Shown here: piece after piece, positions 1 through 5,748 of the stretch
Layout of the letters: every line of letters begins with the position of its first letter
Position numbering within the stretch: position 1 is the stretch's first letter
DNA from: an uncultured Rikenellaceae bacterium
GTDB lineage: Bacteria; Bacteroidota; Bacteroidia; Bacteroidales; Rikenellaceae
DNA: 17,784 nucleotides
Assembly: GCA_947074135.1 (NCBI GenBank)
Contig: CAMTOL010000018.1
Location: 1 to 17,784 of the forward strand
Direction: 5' to 3'
Notes under the pieces: model-generated
Seen by the model: the letters and a program-made list of their open reading frames with translations, nothing else
Database searches by the model: none
Told to the model about the DNA's origin: nothing
Made by a program: the position numbers and the translations under genes

Positions 1-1668
1 GGTGTTTTGCTTGTGGGTTGAGAAGATGTTATCTAAACAAAGGATCTGAAAAAAAAGAACAATTAACACTTTCCGTAAACAGTTGAAGATGCCAAACAGG
101 CTCTTACGGCAGTGTATTAGAATCTTAATACAGCTACCGGTGATACGATTAGTTCTTAGTATATATACTCACACCTAGCGTCTGATGATGTGCTGGGTGG
201 AGGTGGCTCAAATGATACTAAAATGCAGTCACTTGATATGATGCTTTATACAGATGAAAATATAAATGAAGTATTTTGGAAAGAGCGTTATAAGGGAGTT
301 TTCCGCGCTAACTCATTTTTAGAAAACGTTGATAGATGTAGCGGATTTAAAGATGAAAATGAGAAAAATCAATTAATTGGTGAGGCTCTATTTCTACGCG
401 CATTCTTTTATTATGAAATGGCCTCTTTTTGGGGAACAGTCCCATTGGTGCTGAAAACCGAGTCTGAAAATAATCCAAGGGCAACAGTTGAAGAGTTGTA
501 TGGACAGATGGCAAGCGACCTTAAAAAGGCGATTGAAATAATGCCGTCATTACCTTACACCCAAATTGAAGCAGGCCGTGCTACTAAATGGTCATCACAG
601 GCTTTGATGGCTCGTATCTACCTTTTCTATACTGGTTTTTATGGTAAATCTTCACTGCCTTTAGCAGGAGGTGGCTCAATAGAATCGGCACAGGTGGTAA
701 CTTGGTTAGAGGAGTGTATCTCTAGCTCTGGCCATCAATTGGTGGATGATTATAGAAATCTATGGGCCTACACTAATCGCTTTACAGTAGATGACTATAC
801 TTACACCAAAGGAAAAGGGCTGAAATGGGTAGAAAATGATGGAGGGGTAAATCCAGAAACGCTATTTGCTATTAAATACTCAAACTTTGCATCTTTTCAA
901 ACTACGACAGGATACGCGAATAAATTTAATTTGTTTTTTGGAATTCGTGGCGGGCAACCTCTTAAAAATACGTTTCCAATAGGTCGTGGCTGGGGTTGTG
1001 GTCCAGTTTCAACAGCTCTTTATGAAGATTGGAAAAATGCAGAACCGAATGATATGAGACGTGAGGCATCTATCCAAACTCTTGCCGAGTTGCCAAATTA
1101 CAAAACTGGACAGCAGCAGTTTACTCAAGAGACTCCATACCATCAAAAGAAGAATGCTGTTATAACCCCAGTGCAAGGTCAAACTAATATATTCTCTTAT
1201 AGTGTGCCAATGTATGGTACTCAAAACCATATGCAGCTTGGTCACACTCAAGATTTAGTTTTAATTCGTTTTGCTGATGTGTTGTTAATGCACTCGGAGT
1301 TAACAAAAAATGCTGCAAGTATGAACCTGGTTCGTCAGCGTGTTGGCTTGCCTGCAGTGGCATATTCAGAAGATGCTTTACGTAACGAAAGACGTTGGGA
1401 GTTGGCCTTTGAAGGTGTAAGATGGAATGATATGCGTCGTTATGGTGAGAGTTATGCGGTAAAAGCACTTGCAGCACAACAAGATATCGAGATTCTCTGT
1501 CAGAACAAGCCAGATCGCAATAAAGCGTTTGGTGGTGGGTATGCTGTTAGATATAATGCTTGTAAAGGTTTTTACAAAATACCTCAAACACAGATTAATC
1601 TCTCGGGTGGGGTGTTAGTTCAAACCGAAGGCTGGAGTAGTTCTGATCTATATACTGGTTGGAAATAG
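1..1668 (+). pseudogene. SusD/RagB-family outer-membrane lipoprotein, 5' end degraded and partial
   Basis: SusD-like lipoproteins cap a SusC TonB-dependent transporter and bind glycans or other polymers at the cell surface. From 190 to the stop at 1666-1668 the frame is open for 492 codons. It shows SusD hallmarks: SDDVLGGGGSND near the start, the FLRAFFYYEMASFWG helix, and the C-terminal signature RNERRWELAFEGVRWNDMRRYG. The same frame continues back to base 1 and still reads as a SusD N-terminus, with a lipobox-like LVG-stop-EDV and a TVEDAKQALTAVY segment. It is interrupted by stops at 19, 34, 64, 76, 118 and 157, without any frameshift. The original start lies before the window. The partner SusC is not in view. 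GTG190 could start a shortened protein, but that would lack the signal peptide and could not be exported, so I call it a pseudogene. Confidence 0.8.
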
Positions 1669-1689
1669 AAATTGGGGGAAATTTAAAGT

Positions 1690-1735
1690 AGAGGTTGACT
1701 TAATATTTAATTTAAGTCAACCTCTTTTGTTTCTC
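1690..1735 (+). terminator. Rho-independent terminator after the SusD gene
   Basis: A perfect 14-bp stem (AGAGGTTGACTTAA at 1690-1703 with its complement at 1712-1725) has an 8-base loop and is followed by TTTT and a T-rich run. It starts 21 bases after the SusD stop codon, so it ends that transcript. Confidence 0.9.
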
Positions 1736-1831
1736 TTTCTATTTTATCATATTCTCGAGTAAAGTTAATTTTTATCTGTATATGGAGGAATTGCCATAAT
1801 CCAAAAGTGGACTTTCTAATGTTAACTGCAA

Positions 1832-2152
1832 AGAGTTATGCGGGTAAAAATTACCTTTGAAATATGGAAGGAAAAAATTATAGTAAAAAATTCAAAGGTA
1901 ATACAGCTAAGTAGAGCTATGAGCGTTCTTCATAAAGTGTACACTTCGTAGAAAGAGATTGAGAGAACCGAAGATTTTACCGATTTTGAGATCTTTGTTC
2001 GTCCAACTTACGACTTAAAGCAGGAGTTTATGTGGCATCGTGATAAGCTTGCCGTACTTGAGTCTGAGGAGTTTCGCAGAGATATGATATCTGTACTCCA
2101 AGCCACTCTTAATGGTTATCAAACTGGCGAGTGTAATGCAATTGACGAATAG
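1832..2152 (+). pseudogene. Remnant of a WYL-domain transcriptional regulator (C-terminal part)
   Basis: One forward frame encodes about 105 residues resembling the end of a WYL regulator. It has a segment KEIERTEDFTDFEIFVRPTY, then DLKQEF and a VLESEEFRRDM stretch, matching the family's usual 'SQ ... ptxel ... VLePexlR' layout. The codon where the conserved SQ glutamine is expected is TAG (1949-1951). The frame ends at TAG 2150-2152. The N-terminal helix-turn-helix half and most of the WYL core are missing, and no start codon or ribosome site is apparent. WYL proteins are often regulators in defence islands and mobile elements. Family assignment is by motif reading only. Confidence 0.55.
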
Positions 2153-2304
2153 CTAGTCAGAGTATGGTATCACGATTTTTTCCCAAGTTTATGGAAAATA
2201 TATAGATTGTAGTGAATTGCAAATTCTACAAATGCCTTATGTAGACAATTTCTCGAAATGTAAATAACAACATTTATGTTTCGTTACTGAAATAAGCTAT
2301 TTGC

Positions 2305-2404
2305 AAATACATTAGTGCATCTTGGTTTTAGAATATTTGAACGCACAGAACTTGACGAACAAGCCACTCCATTCCCAATACTTAAAATGAGAGATATAAG
2401 ATGA
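2305..2404 (+). pseudogene. Possible remnant of a GNAT acetyltransferase C-terminus
   Basis: A forward frame reads FANTLVHLGFRIFERTELDEQ followed by a short PFPILKM tail and stops at TGA 2402-2404. The 'N..A..L...LGF...ER' pattern is how many GNAT N-acetyltransferases end. Upstream the frame is broken by stops at 2207, 2210, 2255 and 2282. The TGA overlaps the ATG of the next reading frame (ATGA), an arrangement typical of translational coupling in a once-intact operon. Weak assignment. Confidence 0.35.
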
Positions 2405-2721
2405 ATAGAGTTAATATAGTTATCAGTCATTTAATTTGGGGGATAACTCTAATGTTGAGTATTATTATTGGCATTGGTACATTTCACAATCCTGCAGATT
2501 TTATACTAAATACATCAATAGCATTATTTGTAGCCTTTATATCTATATTATTTTATAGTAGGGCAATATTTTATTCAAAGAAACAGCTAGCAAATATCTA
2601 TTCAAAAAAACAGCTTTTAGCCAACATAATGCTGCAAATAATCGAATTGCTATTTATTGCATTACTATTGGCTATGGCTTGGCATAGAGTTGTTGTTGAG
2701 AAATTTTCTGTTTTTGGATAA
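2401..2721 (+). CDS. Small hypothetical membrane protein (106 aa)
   Basis: I do not recognise the family. The protein has three hydrophobic stretches at about residues 5-26, 33-52 and 77-95, so it is probably an inner-membrane protein. Residues 58-76 are an imperfect tandem duplication (YSKKQLANI, then YSKKQLLANI), mirrored in the DNA at 2572-2628. The start overlaps the stop of the preceding acetyltransferase-like remnant. The surroundings are all decayed genes, and no Shine-Dalgarno site is visible, so this may be a surviving but non-functional frame. Confidence 0.4.
   Translation: MNRVNIVISHLIWGITLMLSIIIGIGTFHNPADFILNTSIALFVAFISILFYSRAIFYSKKQLANIYSKKQLLANIMLQIIELLFIALLLAMAWHRVVVEKFSVFG
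2572..2628 (+). repeat. Imperfect 27/30-bp tandem duplication inside the small membrane-protein gene
   Basis: Copy 1 (2572-2598) and copy 2 (2599-2628) both begin TATTCAAA and encode YSKKQLANI and YSKKQLLANI. They differ by a three-base insertion and a few substitutions, so the frame is kept. Confidence 0.75.
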
Positions 2722-2724
2722 TAT

Positions 2725-2849
2725 ATAACAGCAAGTGGTATTGCAACACTGCTTTTGGATGAAATAGAGAAGTATGCAAACGATAATAAAATCTAAGAGA
2801 TAACATAACAGCTCGACCATTCTTTGAAAAGCGAATAAACAGTTTTTGA
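2725..2849 (+). pseudogene. Remnant of a GNAT acetyltransferase (acetyl-CoA-binding region)
   Basis: Bases 2734-2793 read SGIATLLLDEIEKYANDNKI, a good match to GNAT motif A (GxG/A around the acetyl-CoA pyrophosphate, then LLDEIEKYA). About 15 bases on, in another frame (2808-2834), the sequence reads TARPFFEKR, the signature that normally follows in YafP-type GNATs. A frameshift and the TAA at 2794 therefore break the gene. Its N-terminal half is absent: upstream lies the unrelated membrane-protein frame. It cannot be the same linear copy as the tail at 2305-2404, because the order is reversed. Confidence 0.6.
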
Positions 2850-2886
2850 CTAATTATAAAATGAGTGTTTCATTGCTTTAAAATAA

Positions 2887-2910
2887 ATAAGCCTCCCGAA
2901 GGAGGCTTAT
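2887..2910 (-). terminator. Hairpin with UUCG loop, probable minus-strand terminator
   Basis: A perfect 10-bp stem, ATAAGCCTCC at 2887-2896 paired with 2901-2910. Read on the minus strand the loop is the extra-stable TTCG closed by C-G, and it is followed by TTATTTTAAA. On the plus strand the downstream bases are not T-rich. It lies just beyond the end of the minus-strand RhuM-like remnant. Confidence 0.65.
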
Positions 2911-2932
2911 GTTAAGACATTGGTAGGTTTGT

Positions 2933-3190
2933 TTAAATCTGTATTATTATCGGTTGTTTTAGGCTTTCTGTAATCGGGCGTTTTGCCTGTTCTCGGAGCC
3001 ATTCACGGAAACGGCGACAAATAGAGCTTTTACAACGAAAAATCAACGCTATTATCACATCTAAGTTGTAGAACATAGTACCGTTATGATAGCGAGTAAC
3101 TTCTGTCTCAAACAACTCTTTATTCTTGAATTATTACAGAATATTAATATTAGTGATGTTGTTAGAGTGGAAAATAATGATTGATATTGG
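2933..3190 (-). pseudogene. Remnant of a RhuM-like (virulence RhuM family) gene
   Basis: The minus strand (3115 to 2933) reads FETEVTRYHNGTMFYNLDVI, then IALIFRCKSS and an RRFREWLREQ segment. This resembles the central part of RhuM-family proteins (FYNLDVIIALGYRVKS...FRxWA). Just upstream, matching fragments (an LFSTLTTS-like and an FKNKELFE-like piece) lie in different frames separated by stops, so the gene is truncated and frameshifted. RhuM genes are commonly accessory and found in restriction-modification or genomic islands. The C-terminal domain is missing. Confidence 0.5.
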
Positions 3191-3212
3191 TCTCGGACAA
3201 CAATGTGAAAAA

Positions 3213-3247
3213 ATGGTGTAGCTTTCGGGTTGCACCATCTTTTGTTT
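3213..3247 (+). terminator. Terminator-like hairpin
   Basis: ATGGTGTAGC (3213-3222) pairs with GTTGCACCAT (3229-3238), with two G-U pairs, and is followed by CTTTTGTTT. It has no intact gene upstream to serve and may be left over from the decayed region. Confidence 0.5.
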
Positions 3248-3320
3248 ACCTCTGGATGTTGAATTTTATTTAGAGGTTTTGTTTTCACTTTAGGCTTTTG
3301 CAGAGCTTATACAGCATTGA

Positions 3321-3344
3321 GTCTAAACCGAATTTAGACTTTTT
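3321..3344 (+). terminator. Short AT-rich terminator-like hairpin
   Basis: A perfect 7-bp stem (GTCTAAA / TTTAGAC), loop CCGAA, followed by TTTTT. Plus-strand orientation, with no identifiable gene upstream. Confidence 0.45.
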
Positions 3345-3379
3345 GTCAAATGCGTTGTGGGTAGATCTTGCCCAGATAG

Positions 3380-3412
3380 AAAGAAAAACACCCAACTTTA
3401 TATTTTGGGTGT
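3380..3412 (-). terminator. Terminator of the tRNA-Ser transcript
   Basis: On the minus strand, ACACCCAA (3412-3405) pairs with TTGGGTGT (3395-3388) and is followed by TTTTCTTTCT. It begins about 48 bases past the 3' end of the tRNA, the expected place for its terminator. Confidence 0.8.
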
Positions 3413-3460
3413 AAAGCTGGGTGTAAATTACGTAACTTGCTGACAAGCAAGCTTTATTGC

Positions 3461-3549
3461 GGAGGAAGGGGGATTCGAACCCCCGGTACCAGTTCACCCA
3501 GTACGACAGTTTAGCAAACTGTTGGTTTCAGCCACTCACCCATCCCTCC
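3461..3549 (-). tRNA. tRNA-Ser (anticodon GCU)
   Basis: The 89-nt minus-strand sequence folds as a class II tRNA. The acceptor stem is GGAGGGA/TTCCTCC with one G-U pair. The anticodon arm is ACAGT-TTGCTAA-ACTGT with anticodon GCT, reading AGC/AGU serine codons. A long variable arm, typical of serine, leucine and bacterial tyrosine tRNAs, follows, and the T arm is GGGGG-TTCGAAT-CCCCC. The discriminator is G, as expected for serine, and CCA is not encoded. tRNA-Ser genes are common integration sites, which fits the remnants lying beyond its 3' end. Confidence 0.95.
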
Positions 3550-3869
3550 AAAATCTATACAGTGAACCTCTTAATCATCAACCTTAGCTGCTCTATCAAT
3601 GACCACTATTTTACATTTATAGCGTTAGACTCACTTTTGGAAGGACAAAAGTAGTAAAAAATAACCAACTCACAAAAATAATAGCTCTCAATTATCCCTT
3701 TTATCCTAATCAAGTCAAATAAAACTATTGCTAACAACCTAAAATAGATGGAAAATAGCCGACACATTGATTTGACAAACAAAATAACTTAAGCCTCTAT
3801 TATGAAAATCACAACGCTCCTTTATTGTTAGTAATACTTTTTGCTGCAGCTATGAAATAATTAGATAAA
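3550..3869. other. Intergenic region between the divergent tRNA-Ser and nqrF
   Basis: It holds the tRNA promoter and about 90 bases of tRNA leader on the minus strand; the nqrF promoter begins at its right edge. Otherwise it is AT-rich with no coding signal I can support. Confidence 0.5.
3646..3676 (-). promoter_or_regulatory. Bacteroidota-type promoter for tRNA-Ser
   Basis: On the minus strand TTTG (3676-3673) is followed after exactly 19 bases by TACTTTTG (3653-3646), matching the Bacteroidota -33/-7 pattern. Transcription would start near 3640, giving a leader of about 90 bases before the tRNA. Confidence 0.55.
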
Positions 3870-3903
3870 ATTGTGCTTTTTTCTCAAAAAAATGCTATTT
3901 TTG
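3870..3903 (+). promoter_or_regulatory. Probable nqrF promoter
   Basis: TATTTTTG at 3896-3903 fits the Bacteroidota -7 box TAnnTTTG, with a poorer -33 candidate (ATTG) at 3870-3873. It lies 33 bases before the ATG at 3937, so it also argues against translation starting at the TTG at 3871. Confidence 0.5.
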
Positions 3904-3936
3904 CAAATCGTATTCACGAAATTATTACTACTAAAT

Positions 3937-5202
3937 ATGGAATATACAGCGATTTTAGCGGCAATTGGTGCCTTCTTAGTTATTGTGCTAGTGCTAGTTG
4001 CACTACTACTCTACGCTAAGAGCAAACTTACACCAAGTGGCAATGTGACACTTGACATTAATGGCGGCGAACGAATGTTAGAGGTCGGCGCAGGTGGTAC
4101 TCTACTCTCAACCCTATCCGAACAAGGAATCTTCCTACCATCAGCTTGTGGTGGCGGCGGTTCGTGTGGTATGTGTAAAGTGCAGGTTATGGAAGGTGGC
4201 GGAGAGATTCTACCTACCGAAACAAACTTCTTTACACGTAAACAACAACAAGATAAATGGCGTCTTGGCTGCCAAGTTAAGGTTAAAGAGAGTATGAAAC
4301 TCCATATCGAACCACACGTGCTAGGCGTTAAGAAATGGGAGTGCGAGGTTGTGAGCAACCGCAATATCTCTACCTTCCTTAAAGAGTTCGTAGTGAAACT
4401 ACCTGAGAATGAAACATTGAAATTCAAATCGGGAGGATATATCCAAATCGACATTCCTAAGTACGATGAAATTAAGTTTAGCGACTTCGATATCGACGAG
4501 AAATTCCGCGCAGATTGGGATAGTATGAATATGTGGAGCCTGGTTACTAAAAACCCAGAGCCTACGTTTAGAGCCTACTCTATGGCCAACCACCCAGCCG
4601 AAGGCAATATCATTATGCTAAATATCCGTATCGCTACCCCACCTTGGGATAGAGCTGCTAACGCCTTTGTGCCTGTTAACCCAGGTATCTGTTCGTCATA
4701 CATCTTCTCGATGAAACCAGGCGATAAAATCACCATTTCTGGACCTTATGGCGAGTTCTTCTTGCCTGAAGGTTTACCAGATACTCAAGAACTTGTCTTT
4801 ATCGGTGGTGGAGCTGGTATGGCACCAATGCGTAGTCATATTATGGACCTGTTCCAAACAGTTAAAACTAATAAACCTGTATCGTTCTGGTATGGCGCTC
4901 GTGCACTTAAAGAGGTGCCTTATTACGATGAGTTCAAACAAATCGAAAAAGATTTCCCTAACTTTAAGTTTAATCTAGCTCTAGACCGTCCAGACCCTGA
5001 GGCTGATGCTGCTGGAGTACCTTACACAGCTGGTTTTGTCCATAACGTGTTGTATGAAAATTACCTGAAAAACCACGAGGATCCAGAAGGTTGTTTGTAT
5101 TTGATGTGTGGACCTCCAATGATGATCTCGGCGGTAGACAATATGCTCGACAATATGGGTGTTCCGTCTGAAAATATTATGTATGACAACTTTGGTTCAT
5201 AA
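3937..5202 (+). CDS. nqrF: Na+-translocating NADH:quinone reductase subunit F
   Basis: NqrF takes electrons from NADH through FAD and a 2Fe-2S centre into the membrane Na+-pumping complex. The 421-aa product has one N-terminal membrane helix (about residues 4-26), then a ferredoxin domain. Its cysteines are C71, C77, C80 and C112 (C-x5-C-x2-C-x31-C), one residue off the positions known for Vibrio NqrF. The FAD motif RAYSMAN begins at R212, the NAD-binding GGGAGMAPMRSH follows near residue 290, and the protein ends with CGPPMM and the conserved DNFGS. ATG3937 is chosen over the upstream in-frame TTG3871 because it starts the usual N-terminus and the -7 box lies between them. nqrA-E are not adjacent: a tRNA on the other strand lies upstream, and a terminator follows. 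Confidence 0.95.
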   Translation: MEYTAILAAIGAFLVIVLVLVALLLYAKSKLTPSGNVTLDINGGERMLEVGAGGTLLSTLSEQGIFLPSACGGGGSCGMCKVQVMEGGGEILPTETNFFTRKQQQDKWRLGCQVKVKESMKLHIEPHVLGVKKWECEVVSNRNISTFLKEFVVKLPENETLKFKSGGYIQIDIPKYDEIKFSDFDIDEKFRADWDSMNMWSLVTKNPEPTFRAYSMANHPAEGNIIMLNIRIATPPWDRAANAFVPVNPGICSSYIFSMKPGDKITISGPYGEFFLPEGLPDTQELVFIGGGAGMAPMRSHIMDLFQTVKTNKPVSFWYGARALKEVPYYDEFKQIEKDFPNFKFNLALDRPDPEADAAGVPYTAGFVHNVLYENYLKNHEDPEGCLYLMCGPPMMISAVDNMLDNMGVPSENIMYDNFGS

Positions 5203-5231
5203 CCATAACAAACGATAACTTCGGTTCATAA
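5185..5231 (+). repeat. Duplicated nqrF 3' tail
   Basis: The last six codons of nqrF (5185-5202, DNFGS-stop) recur at 5214-5231 with only two differences, GAC/GAT and TTT/TTC, both silent. The second copy is 29 bases away, out of frame with the gene. Confidence 0.7.
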
Positions 5232-5249
5232 TAATATGAATCTTACATT

Positions 5250-5293
5250 GAATATCAAACGCGATTTAACTACGTGTTTGATATTCTTGTTTT
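5250..5293 (+). terminator. Rho-independent terminator of nqrF
   Basis: GAATATCAAACGCG (5250-5263) pairs over 14 bp, with one G-U, with CGTGTTTGATATTC ending at 5286. The tail is TTGTTTT. It follows nqrF by about 48 bases. Confidence 0.85.
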
Positions 5294-5383
5294 AAGAATC
5301 AACCAACTAGGGAACTTCTGAAAATTAAACCTCAATGATTCAGCTGATTGTCGTTATCTGGAAGTATGCTAATGATGATTTCC

Positions 5384-5573
5384 TAAGAGTAGAGGCAAAC
5401 GAGGATTATTAGATGAGCAAGAGTTGAGCACGTTCTCGGGTTTATGGAGCAGACGATGCAGGGTTTGCACCTGCACTCGAATGTGATTGAACGTGCAAGT
5501 GGCATCATCGGACTCAGAAACTGGAACTGCAATATTTGTGGCTTTGAACAAATTGTAAGATTGAAGATAATTT
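5384..5573 (+). pseudogene. Remnant of an IS5-family transposase (C-terminal end)
   Basis: Between 5417 and 5573 one forward frame reads ARVEHVLGFMEQTMQGLHLH, then IERASGIIGLRNW and CGFEQIVRL, ending at TAA 5571-5573. This is the C-terminal layout of IS5-type DDE transposases, where ARVEHVFGF carries the catalytic glutamate. The frame continues upstream as IS-stop-E-stop-RQTRIIR-stop: TAA, TAG and TGA stand where glutamines and an arginine are plausible. Both aspartate regions are gone, apart from a doubtful ADCRYLE fragment near 5324. No terminal inverted repeats or target duplication could be found, so element limits are unknown. Confidence 0.65.
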
Positions 5574-5638
5574 AACCTATAATATGCAGATAGATGGATA
5601 GATAGATTTTGCTCAAAAAGTTTGATTATTAGAATTTT
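5574..5638. other. Intergenic stretch with a GATA-type short repeat
   Basis: Between the IS5 remnant and the palindrome there is only a short run of GATA/GATG units (about 5588-5607). I see no gene or clear signal here. Confidence 0.4.
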
Positions 5639-5662
5639 TTATATAACTTTAAAGTTATATAA
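5639..5662 (+). promoter_or_regulatory. 24-bp perfect palindrome upstream of the C11 protease gene
   Basis: The half-site TTATATAACTTT (5639-5650) is followed directly by its exact reverse complement (5651-5662). It sits 10 bases upstream of the probable -33 box of the next gene, so it is a candidate operator for a dimeric regulator. With no loop it is a poor terminator. Confidence 0.55.
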
Positions 5663-5671
5663 TTGCTTCAA

Positions 5672-5705
5672 TTTGGGGTATAATGGGTTCTTGTCCTAAA
5701 TTTTG
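5672..5705 (+). promoter_or_regulatory. Probable promoter of the C11 protease gene
   Basis: TTTG at 5672-5675 is followed after 21 bases by TAAATTTTG at 5697-5705, close to the Bacteroidota pattern but with one extra base inside the -7 box. GCTTCAA and TTGAAGC flank it (5665-5671 and 5703-5709), a 7-bp inverted repeat spanning the promoter. Confidence 0.4.
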
Positions 5706-5748
5706 AAGCGAAAAATTAGAAATTAGAACCTACCTAATTATTATAAGG

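Noticed and set aside
1..189. Alternative genetic code reading TAA/TAG as glutamine
   Set aside because: gyrA, nqrF, sufB and the rest of the SusD gene read normally, with TAA/TAG/TGA only as terminators, and CAA/CAG are used freely.
3285..3654. Open frames across the tRNA on both strands (3285-3497 minus, 3457-3654 plus)
   Set aside because: They run through the tRNA-Ser and its terminator or promoter, and their products have no recognisable family.
3871..3936. Upstream TTG start that would add 22 residues to NqrF
   Set aside because: The -7 promoter box lies inside it, and the ATG at 3937 gives the usual NqrF N-terminus and cysteine spacing.
5588..5607. GATA/GATG short repeat as a phase-variation tract
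   Set aside because: Only a few imperfect units, outside any gene and far from the promoter boxes.
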